Below, in pieces: positions 18,685 to 28,918 of a stretch of DNA of 64,000 nt; the first letter of the stretch is position 1; each line of letters starts with the position of its first letter. Source of the stretch: Acanthosepion esculentum (Eukaryota; Mollusca; Cephalopoda; Sepiida; Sepiidae); contig OZ038510.1 in assembly GCA_964036315.1 (NCBI GenBank), positions 82,807,116-82,871,115 on the forward strand. Direction: 5' to 3'. The notes under the pieces are model-generated. The model saw only the letters and a list, made by a program, of their open reading frames with translations, was not told the origin of the DNA and made no database searches. The position numbers and the translations under genes are program-made.

Positions 18685-20448
18685 AGACTTTTAGAAATTC
18701 AAAAGTTAACACTGGAGAAATTAAACAACTATCAGGCAAATGAAGGAAATTTTTCATATTCTAATATTGTAGTGGCAAGTGACGCTAGTTCATATGGGGT
18801 AGGAGCGTGTATTCAACACATAATGCCAGATGGTTCTAGAAAACCAATTGCACATGCTTCGAGAGCATTACTCCCAGGAGAACGAAGTTACTCACAGATA
18901 GAAAGAGAGACGCTGAGTATCATTTTTGCCATAACAAAATTTCATAGATACATCTACGGCAGACATTTTATGTTAGAAACGGATCATAAACCTCTGATCA
19001 CTATTTTTGGTTCAAAGAAAGGGTTACCCGTTTATACGGCAAATCGACTGTTAAGATGGGGAACCATTCTTCTAAATTATGATTTTCACATAAAGCACCT
19101 ATCATCCAAAAATATAATTCATGCGGATACTTTATCAAGACTCGTACCGAGTCAAGAAGAAAGATTCGAAGAATCAATTATTGCAAATATCAGAGCAGAT
19201 TATGAGGTGAAAAGCATGGTAAACAATATTGTAAGAGAGCTACCGGTTACATCAAAGGAAATCAAAAAAGAAGCTGAAAGCGATGATTTCATTTTAGAAA
19301 TAAAAAGCAAAATGGTAGCAAATGACCAAAAAGTGCAGGAGATTTATTCAATATGTGACGGAATTTTATTATATGGTGAGAGAGTAGTAGTACCAAAAAA
19401 GTTGCAGAAAAGAATCCTACGGGACTTTCATATGGGTCACCCGGGGATTAATAGAACAAAAAGCTTAATGCGAAGCTTTGTATATTGGAAAGGAATGGAT
19501 GTGGATATCGAAAACATGGTTCATCGATGTAAAGGGTGTGCGTTAGCAGCTAAGGTACCATCTATAGTACACAAACCATGGCCCAAGACGGATCATCCGT
19601 GGACAAGATTACACATTGATTTCGCTGGTCCAGTAGAAGATTATTACTACTTAATAGTGGTAGATAGTTTTACAAAATGGCCGGAAGTACTACGCTGCAA
19701 AAGGCCTACGTCCAATACCACAACAACTTTTTTGCATGAACTATTTGAACGGTTCGGTGTGCCAGAGTGTATTGTGAGTGACAATGGTACACAATTCACT
19801 TCTGAAGAATTTAACGAATTTTGTGAGTTATATCAAATTAACCACATAACGACGCCGCCGTATCATCCGAGATCCAATGGACTCGCAGAAAGATTTGTCG
19901 ATACGTTAAAGCGCGCTCTGAAGAAAGCCCCAGGAGTTCCAACGGAAAAGGCGCTTCAGCAATTCCTACAAGTATACAGAATCACGCCAAACCAGAGAAC
20001 ACAATCAAAGATGGCACCAGCTGAACTAATGTTCGCTAGGAAAATTAAGTCAGTGTTTGACAAACTTTTGCCAGGAAAAAATAGAGTAAAGAATACTATG
20101 TATACAGCTAGAAAAAGATACACCGCTGGAGAGAAGGTGTTTTTCAAGTGCTACAGAAACAACGTTGAGTTCTGGGAGCGAGGCATAGTGGACAATAGAA
20201 TCGGTGACCTGATTTACATAATTAAAGGGCAGAAGAATACTCATAAAAGGCACCAGAACCAACTTAAAAAATGTTACGTTCTAGAGCATGAAGAAAGTAT
20301 ACCGGATGAGGAGGAAGATCCCATTGATGTAATGTATGATATTTTTCAAGTAGAACCTCCGCAGAATACTCCTGAACCGAGAAGATCCGGTAGGAAACGA
20401 AAGTTCACGGACCCATTGGACGTGAATCCAAAACGGAAAAGATATTAA
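18685..20448 (+). CDS. RNase H-integrase portion of gypsy-type pol
   Basis: In order: RNase H (SDASSYGVGA; RSYSQIERETLSIIFA; TDHKPL), a linker ending HADTLSRL, the HHCC integrase zinc finger (HMGHPG, then CKGC), the integrase core with HIDFAGP (first D), SDNGTQF (second D) and NGLAERF (E of the DDE triad), a C-terminal GERVVVP/GEKVFF region and a basic tail ending KPKRKRY-like (NPKRKRY). The integrase triad looks intact. The frame is open from 18685; a GTG at 18772 has been taken as start, but the frame extends upstream with no ATG needed. Reverse transcriptase and protease are deleted. It is one of the longest clean coding stretches in the window. Confidence 0.9.
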   Translation, partial: RLLEIQKLTLEKLNNYQANEGNFSYSNIVVASDASSYGVGACIQHIMPDGSRKPIAHASRALLPGERSYSQIERETLSIIFAITKFHRYIYGRHFMLETDHKPLITIFGSKKGLPVYTANRLLRWGTILLNYDFHIKHLSSKNIIHADTLSRLVPSQEERFEESIIANIRADYEVKSMVNNIVRELPVTSKEIKKEAESDDFILEIKSKMVANDQKVQEIYSICDGILLYGERVVVPKKLQKRILRDFHMGHPGINRTKSLMRSFVYWKGMDVDIENMVHRCKGCALAAKVPSIVHKPWPKTDHPWTRLHIDFAGPVEDYYYLIVVDSFTKWPEVLRCKRPTSNTTTTFLHELFERFGVPECIVSDNGTQFTSEEFNEFCELYQINHITTPPYHPRSNGLAERFVDTLKRALKKAPGVPTEKALQQFLQVYRITPNQRTQSKMAPAELMFARKIKSVFDKLLPGKNRVKNTMYTARKRYTAGEKVFFKCYRNNVEFWERGIVDNRIGDLIYIIKGQKNTHKRHQNQLKKCYVLEHEESIPDEEEDPIDVMYDIFQVEPPQNTPEPRRSGRKRKFTDPLDVNPKRKRY

Positions 20449-20561
20449 AATTAAGCAGATTGACATATACATATGAAGTATGCAAATGGGATCTACAAAG
20501 AAATAGGCATAATCATCATCCCATATAGGAAGCCAGTTTGAAATCCAAAAGGGATTCCAAG

Positions 20562-20575
20562 GCTTGGGAGGGGGG
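20562..20575 (+). promoter_or_regulatory. Polypurine tract
   Basis: GCTTGGGAGGGGG lies directly before the 3' LTR, where plus-strand DNA synthesis is primed in LTR elements. Confidence 0.75.
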
Positions 20576-20845
20576 TGTTGTGGTAGGATCCACCTAATTT
20601 GCATAGTGGAGTACCGACTATATAAATATGGTTGGTACCGGGAAGACATGAGAGGCGAATCAAGAGATTCAACTAGAGACTCTGCTCGACTGCGACTTAG
20701 TCAACACATTCTCCAGGAACGGTCTTCCCAGGAATATACAAAAGACTATATGTAAATATTGTGTACACTTTCTTGTTTCAATACATTTTGTTCTAAGTAC
20801 ATTTTGTGTTGCATTATTATTCCATGCATTAGTCAAGTTTCAACA
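20576..20845 (+). repeat. 3' LTR, 270 bp
   Basis: TGTTG to CAACA, with TATA-like CTATATAAATA. Two differences from the shared parts of the 5' LTR. Confidence 0.93.
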
Positions 20846-20850
20846 CTTAA

Positions 20851-21095
20851 TATTTCCTATTTTGAATGGCACGTCCAAATATATCGATAAAAGTTTAGAG
20901 GTTTTGATGAACTAACGTCTGTTAATGGTTGGTTCAAATATGTGGAATTCTTCTATAATTTCTAGAAAATGATTTTGTTTTACTAACGTAACATCGGACG
21001 GAATTAAGTAACTGAGAAAAAAAATTCTTAACTTATTACGCGATATCAATCCTCCTACGTGATATTGAATGCTGAAAACTCTTCAAAAATGAAGA
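20851..21095. other. Remainder of the 49-bp satellite, then unique DNA
   Basis: The first 35 bases continue the satellite (TTTCC, then TGAATGGCACGTC). The rest is unremarkable. Confidence 0.6.
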
Positions 21096-21099
21096 AGAG

Positions 21100-23096
21100 A
21101 CTTGAAGCAAAAGAAATGACAGTTGAAATTCCATGGGAAATTTCCTAATGAGGAAAGACGTCTTGGAAATTCCTTTTGCTTACAATGAGGAAAGAAGACT
21201 TTGAAATACCTTGGGCACATAATAAGGACAAACGGCTTGGAAATTATTTGGGCTCACAACGAGGTAAGAATTCTTGGAAATTACTTGATGAGGAGGAAAG
21301 GGAGCTTGGAAAATACTTGGACTCGTAATGAGGAAAGAGGGTTTGGAAATTCCATGGTGGCATAAGGAAATTCCTTGGGTTCACATTGAGGAAAGAGGTC
21401 TAGGAGGTTTTGGGGCTCATAACGAGGAAAGAGAGCTTGGAAATTCCTTGTGCTCATAATGAGGAAATATGTCTTGGAAATTCCTTCGTCTCATAATGGG
21501 GTAAGAATTCTTGGAAATTCCTTGGGCTCATAATTAGGACAGAGTGCTTGGAAATTCCTTTGGTTCATAATGAGGAAAGATGACGTGGAAATTCCTAAAG
21601 AGGACTTTAAAAAGCTTGCACAGATAATGAGGACAGAGGGCTTGGAAATTCCTTGGACACAGAAGGAGAAATGTAGACTTAGAAATTCAATGGGCTCACA
21701 ATGAAGAAATAGGTTTAGGAAATTCCTTGCGAACATAATGATGAAAGAAGAGTTGGAAATTATTTGAACCCATAATGAGATAAGACCCTAGGAAATTACT
21801 TCGGCTCGTAATGAGTAAAAGAAACTTGGAAATGGGCTCATAATGAGGAAAGAGGTCTTGGAAATTCCTTTTGCTTACAATGAGGAAAGAGGACTTGGAA
21901 ATGCATTGGGCTCATAATGAGGAAAGAAGATTTGGAAAATACTTAGGCACAAATTAGGACTGAGGGCTTGGAAATTCCTTTGGCTCAGAATGAGGAATGA
22001 GGGCTTGGGAATTCCTTGGGCTCATAATGAGTAAAGAGGGCTTGGAAATTCATTTGGCTCATAATGAGGAAAGAGATCTTGGAAACAACTTTGATTCATA
22101 ATGAGAAAACTGGGCTTGGAAGTTCCTTAAGGTCATCATGAGTAATAAGGGCTTGGAAATTCCTTTTGCTCATAAAGAGGAAAGAGGGCTTGAAAATTCC
22201 GTTGGCTCATAATGAGGAAAAAGGTCATATAAATTCCTTGGGCACATAATGAGGAAACACGGCGTGGAGATTCCTTTTGCTCATAATGAGGAAAGGAGGC
22301 TGGGAAATTCCTTGGATACACAATGAGGACAGAGTACTTTGAAATACCATGGACTCATAATGAGTTAATAAGTCTTGGAAATTCCATTCTCTCAATATGA
22401 GGAAAGAGGGCTTGGTAATCACATGGGCTCATAATGAAAAAGGATGACTTGGAAATTCCTTGGGCTCATAATGAGGACAGTGGGTTGAAAATTCCATCGG
22501 CTCATAATGAGAAAAGAGGACTAGGAAATTCTTTGGGCACATAGTGAGCACATAGGGCTTGGAGATCCCTTGGATCATAATGAGGAAAGACGTCTTGGAA
22601 GTTACTTGTGCTCATAATTAGGATTAGGGCTAGGAAGTTCATTGCGCTCATAATGAAGAAAGAGCTCTTGGAAATTCCTTTGTCTCATAACGAGGAAAGA
22701 AATCTTGGAAATACCTTGGGCTCATAATGAGGAAAGCGTGATTGGAAATTCCTTGGGTTCATATTGTAGAAATGGTGCTTGGAAATTTCTTGGGCACATA
22801 ATGAAGAAAGAGGACTTGGAAATTGCATGCGCTCATAATTTTGAAGGAGGGCTTGGAAATTCCTTTTGCTTACAATGAGGAAAGAAGACTTTGAAATACC
22901 TTGGGCACATAATAAGGACAAACGGCTTGGAAATTATTTGGGCTCACAACGAGGTAAGAATTCTTGGAAATTACTTTGGCTAATGATGAGGAAAGGGAGC
23001 TTGGAAAATACTTGGACTCGTAATGAGGAAAGAGGGTTTGGAAATTCCATGGTCGCATAAGGAAATTCCTTGGGTTCACATTGAGGAAAGAGGTCT
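21100..23096. repeat. 37-bp minisatellite array, about 2 kb
   Basis: About 50 diverged units of GCTTGGAAATTCCTTGGGCT then CATAATGAGGAAAGAGG. A block of about 195 bp near 21166-21360 reappears at 22855-23050 almost unchanged, showing a large-scale duplication within the array. Frames on both strands are periodic and not credible genes. Confidence 0.95.
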
Positions 23097-23395
23097 ACAA
23101 GCGAGAAGTACGAGAAAAGAAACTGCTAGCATAGAACTTACAGCTACATCTAGCCAGCTCAACTGTAAATTGATGAGACCTAGCTGCCAATCTAGTACTG
23201 CACTTAAATTCATTAAGTCTAGGTACCATAGTGAAGAGCTCATCCGATCATATATCGTGAAAGTATTTATGGAAAAGCCACAGAAAGGCAACCTTACCGC
23301 GGTGCGAAAGTAACTAAAGCTGATGCAACAGATCAGGACCAATAATATTGTGGATTCTTCTTTGAATTCTATCAAGAACTATAGATATATAGCAA
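23097..23395 (-). pseudogene. LINE family A C-terminal relic, antisense
   Basis: Minus-strand reading has IQRRIHNIIGPDLL, LSHRGKVAFLWLF(H)KYF and, near its end, a worn LVLLACR (from RTSRLWN). This is the same stretch as the LINE at 44400-44750. Frameshifts and one stop. Confidence 0.65.
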
Positions 23396-23424
23396 GTAAA
23401 CGGGACCGAAAGTGGCTTCATTTT

Positions 23425-23510
23425 TTTTGCGTGCGTGTGTGTGTGCGTGTGTGTGTGAGTGTGCGCGTGCGTGTGTGTGTGTGCGTGTGTGAGTGTGTGT
23501 ATGTGTGATG
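23425..23510. repeat. (GT)n microsatellite
   Basis: GT-rich with GC interruptions. Confidence 0.95.
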
Positions 23511-23579
23511 CATTACATGTAAGGAGATATATCCTCAGGTAATAGAGGACAAATTATTTCCTATATTTATAATCATCTT

Positions 23580-23753
23580 GTCACCTAAAATTTGAAACCA
23601 TGATAGCGTAATTGGCTGACCTAACATTTTTTTTTAAATTTAAAATCTCTGCACGTAAAATTTTGATCTTTATTTTCTTTATATGTGTATTAATCAATTT
23701 TAATAATAGTGTTTTCTTGTCAAATTTAACACTGACCAATAAGTGCTTTATAA

Positions 23754-23802
<49 letters not shown>

Positions 23803-23892
23803 TAATATGGATAAAACAACTGAAAAGTTGCAAATTAAAAGAAAAAATTGGGTGTTAAATAAATATAGCACACCTTAAGAGTATATTTATTG

Positions 23893-23941
<49 letters not shown>

Positions 23942-23985
23942 ACGTGTGTAAATATAAAAGTCAACATTGAAAACAACACTTAGAG
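23580..23985. repeat. AT tracts and PLE-linked spacer
   Basis: AT tracts at 23755-23800 and 23895-23940 flank CAACTGAAAAGTTGCAAATT (reverse of 7210-7235 and 46120-46150) and an AAATATAGCACACCTTAAGA phrase that recurs at 40935-40960. Confidence 0.8.
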
Positions 23986-24020
23986 GCGTCAGTGTGTTTC
24001 ATTCTAGACGCAATCGTCAG

Positions 24021-24023
<3 letters not shown>
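23984..24023 (-). ncRNA. Hammerhead-like motif, class c, degenerate
   Basis: Minus strand GGC, CUGACGA, a weak stem, GAAAC, then CACTGAC in place of CAGxCUGUC, so the cleavage triplet is GAC and not GUC. The core box and stem I (GGC with GCC) are kept. Confidence 0.5.

Positions 24024-24076
<53 letters not shown>
24023..24076. repeat. (AT)n microsatellite
   Basis: AT tract starting at the outer edge of a hammerhead-like motif. Confidence 0.95.
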
Positions 24077-24079
<3 letters not shown>

Positions 24080-24119
24080 TCGTCACTCATGAACACTACA
24101 ATATTTGTCTTGCAATAAA

Positions 24120-24160
24120 TAATACCCTGATGATGACATTGTGCTATGTCGAAAGTACTT
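24120..24160 (+). ncRNA. Hammerhead-like motif, class b
   Basis: CUGAUGA at 24127-24133, one extra U, a 5-bp stem GACAU/AUGUC (24135-24139 and 24146-24150), GAAA at 24151-24154, and the 8-bp palindrome AAGUACUU followed by G. Stem I closes with one C-G pair. Core bases are intact apart from the extra base after A9. Confidence 0.55.
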
Positions 24161-24333
24161 GCAATAAAAGAAATGTCTATCAGCACAACCATTTTCTCTC
24201 GCCCTTTAATAAGGACAGCAAAAGGCTTATACGTGAATACGAAAGAATCCAATCGAAAATAAGTAGTCAGAACATGTCTAAATTATTTAAAGAAACATGA
24301 TGAATGCCGAATGAATAACATTATAAAAAATGC

Positions 24334-24786
24334 ATAGCACCAGTTGATAATAGCAAAAAAATTAGATTAATTATTTATTATAAAAAATTTAAAACTTGTA
24401 ACCTTATAGTTAAAAATAATAATTCACCTCCTAGAACAAAATTAAATAGAGCAAACATTATTTACGAATTCAAATGTCCATTAAGGAATTGTATTCCTCA
24501 AGAATCAACTTTCGTAAATAATTATATAGGCCACACTACAAATCGTTTGACACGCAGATTAACCCTACACCTTTCTGACAATAGCTCAATTAGATCTCAT
24601 CTAAATATTCATGGAGACCTACCGGACACTATTCGGAATATACTTATCGACAACACTAATATAATAGCATCATCCACTTGCAAAAAAAGGCTAAAAATAA
24701 TGGAAGCCTTACTTATAAAAATAAGCAAACCAACACTGAATAATATTAAGTGTGAACATGGACATAATATCTTGACCGTGTTTTGA
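24334..24786 (+). pseudogene. Penelope-like element C-terminal region with GIY-YIG endonuclease
   Basis: The reading frame gives KKIRLIIYYKKFKTCNLIVK, then ANIIYEFKCPLRNC, NNYIGHTTNRLTRRLTLHL, EALLIKISKPTLNN and a stop. This is the canonical PLE C-terminus: a YYKKFKTxNL lead-in, GIY half (IIYEF), YIGHT-T half, arginine (RRLT-x-HL) and the conserved glutamate (EALLI). The catalytic residues appear present. The RT domain is missing upstream. It is followed after about 85 bases by the start of another PLE unit (24870), as expected from head-to-tail PLE copies. Confidence 0.88.
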
Positions 24787-24869
24787 AACAAAAAAATGAA
24801 TCACTTTATAAAAAACATACACATAACAAACTATTTCTAATTGGAACAGTTGAAATATAATCCTTGATA

Positions 24870-25181
<312 letters not shown>

Positions 25182-25556
25182 ATCTAAGATTATCGATTAC
25201 GTTTCATCTTGTTTTCTAATGAATAAGAACTTTTCAACATTAGAAACTGTATTTGGAAGAATATTGTTCAAGAGAAATAAAATGAAAGAAATACTAGTCA
25301 AAAATGAATAATCATTGACAATGCTTCATCTCAGAAATTCAGGCAGCTTAAGACTTTTACTACATTGTATAAAAGCAAGAGAAATAAGGTGAAATGCATA
25401 CCAGTGAAAAAATAATAAATGATTGGGTTTTTCTAAAATCCTTAATGAAGAAAATATGCCTTACGGTCAGTTTCGAACCTGTGTCCCTCTGATGTAAAAT
25501 ACTGACCGATAAACAAAAATTATACTGTTTTAAAAAAAAGTTATCTACTCAAAGAC
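25182..25556. other. No recognised feature
   Basis: AT-rich DNA; no domain. Confidence 0.35.
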
Positions 25557-26100
25557 GTGTCCTTACAAAATATAATGGACGTAATAATAATGTCGGACTA
25601 TAATAAAAAATTCATTAATTCCTTACAACTTTATTTACGTTTCGAATACGAAAATATATTTACAGTTACAATATTTACTAATAGACATAACATGACTGTC
25701 GACTCGTTAACGAGTATGACTATCGCTGACATAATCTGTCGTGATCAACGTTTTTTTAACAAGGTTATATATATATATATGCCACACTACAACATGTTTG
25801 ACACGCAGACTCACTCTACACCTTTCTGACCATAGCTCAATTAGATCTCATTTAAATATACATGGAGACCTACCGGACACTATTCGTAACATAATTGTTG
25901 ACAACACTAATATAATAGCATCATCTATATGCAAAAACAGGTTAAAATAATGGAAGCCTTATTAATAAAAACAAACAAACCAACACTTAATAATATTAAC
26001 TATGAACATGGACACAATATCTTGACCGTGTTTTGAAAAAAATGAAAACATTTTTAAAACATACATGCAACAAACTATTTCTTATTTAACAGTTAAAATA
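25557..26100 (+). pseudogene. Second PLE fragment with decayed GIY-YIG region
   Basis: Bases 25785-26035 match 24535-24786: CHTTTCLTRRLTLHLSDHSS, HGDLPDTIRN and a frameshifted EALLIKTNKPTLNN. The YIG half is lost at an AT tract (25765-25782). The frame upstream (25557-25780) has no clear domain. Confidence 0.7.
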
Positions 26101-26105
26101 TTTAA

Positions 26106-26144
26106 TCCTGAAAAATGGCTAAATGTATAGCCGAAAGCGCTCGG
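26106..26144 (+). ncRNA. Hammerhead-like motif, class e (copy)
   Basis: CUGAAAA (G8 to A), GGCUA/UAGCC stem, GAAA and AGCGCU followed by C. Confidence 0.45.
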
Positions 26145-26300
26145 TTAAAAGTACATTCAGACAGTTTTTATATAATTTATCATCCGAAAAGAAAAAGAGT
26201 ATTAGATCGGATGGGAAATTGTATGAAAAACTAAATAAAAGCACCTTGTCTGTCGTATTCAATGAAATGTGCATGAAAGAAGGATTGTTGCCTAATTACA
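26116..26300 (+). pseudogene. Second PLE N-terminal fragment
   Basis: Relative of 24870-25059: [33 protein letters not shown] and PNYTN, with a frameshift after the SARL-like codons. It runs into short AT tracts. Confidence 0.7.
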
Positions 26301-26403
26301 CAAATATATATATGAGCAGACATATATCCATATATATATATATATGTAAGCAAACATATATATATCAATATATATATATGTGCATTAGTTTTCAAGTATA
26401 AAT

Positions 26404-26472
<69 letters not shown>

Positions 26473-26475
26473 TGG
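26300..26475. repeat. AT tracts
   Basis: Interrupted TATA runs, then a 60-base pure AT tract (26408-26468). Confidence 0.9.
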
Positions 26476-26496
26476 ACATGGAAGTCAGCACTTAGA

Positions 26497-26534
26497 GGCG
26501 ACAGTCTGTTTCATGCTAGTGCAATCGTCAGGCG
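26497..26534 (-). ncRNA. Hammerhead ribozyme candidate, class c, complete core
   Basis: Read on minus: stem I CGC with GCC (two pairs), CUGACGA, a weak stem II UUGC-ACUA-GCAU (U-A, G-C and C-G pairs below a U-U mismatch), GAAA, stem III ACAG-A-CUGU, cleavage triplet GUC before G. Every invariant hammerhead base is present. The very short stem III is typical of minimal type I forms. Sequence just upstream on minus (26541-26640) is PLE-associated. Confidence 0.65.
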
Positions 26535-26880
26535 ACTAGTGCTGTTATTTTTCTCGGCTATTTATATAAGGGTCAGTGGTGCATTATGGGTAGTCTATTT
26601 TGGCGGTTACTTTTACCGGAAGTGGCTTATTTGTTTATTTATTTATTTAAAAAATGTGCTTTCCATCTCATTCTTTTTATGAAATTTTCTGTTTTTTCAA
26701 ATAATTTTAGTTTATATATGTAAGGGGAAGGGGTGGGTATGTTTTTTAGTGAGTAGTCGAGGCTAAATTTTTCTATGTCCATGTTGTGTTATAAATGTAG
26801 CGAAAGTGCTCTACTGATAATCAGGAGCTGAATATGCAGAAATATAGTCTTAAAGTGTGCTATATTTATGGGGTAAAGTG
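26535..26880 (-). other. PLE-associated non-coding sequence
   Basis: 26541-26640 repeats 5175-5290 (GTGCATTATGGGTAGTC and ACCGGAAGTGG). The remainder has no recognised feature. Confidence 0.5.
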
Positions 26881-26914
26881 CTCAATATCAGAGATAGAGC
26901 GTGTGTAAATATAA

Positions 26915-26954
26915 AAGTGGACATGGAAGTCAGCACTTAGAGGCGACAGTCTGT

Positions 26955-26958
<4 letters not shown>
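26915..26958 (-). ncRNA. Hammerhead-like motif, class c, cut by (AT)n
   Basis: GTCGCC, the CUGU arm and GAAAC survive. Everything 5' of GAAA on the minus strand is replaced by an AT tract. Confidence 0.5.

Positions 26959-27045
<87 letters not shown>
26957..27045. repeat. (AT)n microsatellite
   Basis: About 90 bases, abutting the truncated motif. Confidence 0.95.
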
Positions 27046-27047
<2 letters not shown>

Positions 27048-27262
27048 AAATACTCTTCAAGTACGAACTTAGGTCTCTTAGTCTCTGTCGTATTTTGAAT
27101 AGAAAACCGCTAAAATTTCCATTTCTCCTTGACGTGCGCCGACGGTTTAGGGGTAGGATCACTGTCTGATAAGAAATCAGTCGGGTTTCGATCCTGGCTT
27201 GAAGCTATCGGCCGTCTAGCCACACTGAAGATCTGTGATATAGCGAAACTGTCTGTCTGTGG
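27046..27262 (+). mobile_element. tRNA-derived SINE family with conserved tail, copy 1
   Basis: A tRNA-like head GCGCCGACGGTTTAGGGGTA with B-box-like GGGTTTCGATCCTGG is followed by a strongly kept core CTAGCCACACTGAAGATCTG then CGAAACTGTCTGTCTGTGGA. Copies at 51690-51840 (head), 61300-61525 and 61815-61940 (minus). Confidence 0.75.
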
Positions 27263-27317
27263 ATGACTATATATGTCTCAATTATTGACTATATATGTCT
27301 AAAATTACATACGTCTA

Positions 27318-27320
27318 AAT

Positions 27321-27355
<35 letters not shown>

Positions 27356-27357
27356 AA
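27318..27357. repeat. (AT)n-(GT)n microsatellite
   Basis: Short compound tract. Confidence 0.9.
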
Positions 27358-27439
27358 GCAAACAAACCAGGCATACTAATACAACTCACAATATCAGAAA
27401 AATATCGACCCGGTAATCTATTTTAAAATATCTTCTGCC

Positions 27440-27720
27440 TTCTTAATTCCTTAATTGGCTAGATCGAACCGCAAGTTCTATGCTAACAGTTCCTCCTATT
27501 GCATTTCTCGCTTGTGGAATTCTCTTCGGGCTTCTTGCTCTCAAGTCAACTTTAATCTTGAAAATTCTAAAAGCAATATTAATCGTTACCTTCTGTCTTC
27601 TTAATCCGTGTTCTTTTTATTGTCCACCCTCCCCAATAGTATTTTTCTGATATTCTCTAACCTCTCGCGTCTTAGCTGCTTTATTGCCTTGCTTGAGGTG
27701 AAATGGTTAAAATTATTTTT
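27440..27720 (+). pseudogene. LINE family A 3' relic
   Basis: AACCGCAAGTTCTATGCTAA, CTTGTGGAATTCTC and CTTAGCTGCTTTATTGCCTTG match the LINE C-terminus and 3' UTR at 1680-1925. No domain-level frame remains. Confidence 0.6.
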
Positions 27721-28854
27721 TTTTAATTTAAATTCTCCCCATAAAATTTTGCCACCCCCACCAAAATTCGAACACCTCGGATGTGAGTAAATTGTCTCTT
27801 GCTTAAAAATCACATTTCTTGCGTAAAAATAACTGTAATTTACGTACTGAACTCAAAATATAAACTTGACAACCCCGTTGAAATTACTCTTTGTTTCATT
27901 CAATTTTCGTTTAGTGTTAATTAGCCAAACGGTCATTGGTCTTAGCTTTCATAGTTGACAGATGTTACGATGTGTAAGCTTCGATTTGATTGGTTGAAAA
28001 AAGAAGCGACAAGGAAGATTACATTTACATTCCGCTGTTATCATTAATAAAAACGTCCTTTTCAATTTGTTGAAGGACCAACCTCATTTTCGTCTTCAAA
28101 GCGATACATTTAATATACGTCAGATAAATTTGAACGAAATTTCTTTTTCGCTTGATCGACAGAGCAGCTGCTGCTGCTGTCGCTTTTCCTTAGTTATTTC
28201 GGTGCAGAATTAATGACAAAGTAACAATAATTGACTTTGACAATGTTTCTGCCTTGACTCTATGTAAATAACTTGAAGAGCAAGCGAAATAAACAAAAGA
28301 ACCGAAAGAAACTAATAAGTAAACAAAACGAAAGAACAATATTAAAAAAAAAAGAAAAAGAAAAGATAAGCCGCCCAATTTTATTTACCTTCGGGGATTT
28401 CTAATTAGAACCAGTAAGAATTAGACGAGAAGAATGCGAAGTAATTATATTTGTTTGCCATAGAATTCCTCTTGGAATTCTTACAAAGATTCCCGTTTGC
28501 TGGGTGGGACTTAAATTGGTGGAATCCGGAGAAACCCTCTTGGCAAAGCGTTGTTCAACTGGTGAAGGGGAGCACTTGCGAGGCAGACTTCTTCCAGCTG
28601 TAAATGGCGATTAGCGCTTTCAGTGTTTGTTCTTAATATCAATCACAAGCGGAAGAAGAATTCGTTTATTGCCTTAATTCCTGTGTTTAAAACAATCGAT
28701 AGACGTCGGAAAACGCACAAGGTCACTTACCCGGAGCTATCATCAAATGGATTAATACAATAAAATGAAATTCATAACGTAAAATATTGTACAAATAATG
28801 TAAAGGGGAAGAGACAAAGATATATCTTACGCACACACATAGAAACAATGAAAC

Positions 28855-28855
<1 letters not shown>
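27721..28855. other. Non-repetitive stretch, no gene seen
   Basis: About 1.1 kb without obvious repeats, including GCAGCTGCTGCTGCTGTCGC at 28163 and a GC-richer block at 28490-28600. No frame longer than about 70 codons, no recognised domain. One of the few single-copy-looking stretches. Confidence 0.45.

Positions 28856-28856
<1 letters not shown>

Positions 28857-28916
<60 letters not shown>
28857..28916. repeat. (AT)n microsatellite
   Basis: 60-base AT tract at the left edge of the next element. Confidence 0.95.

Positions 28917-28918
<2 letters not shown>

Larger units (their letters stand above)
16852..20845 (+). mobile_element. Ty3/gypsy-type LTR retrotransposon, internally deleted
   Basis: LTRs start TGTTG and end CAACA. 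A perfect 5-bp target-site duplication CTTAA flanks the element (16847-16851 and 20846-20850). A primer-binding-site-like TGGCGACGAAG begins at 17838, and a G-rich polypurine tract lies at 20562-20575. The shared LTR parts differ at only two positions, so insertion is recent. The interior is 2.7 kb and lacks most of gag, the protease and the reverse transcriptase, so replication must have been supplied in trans. Confidence 0.93.
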
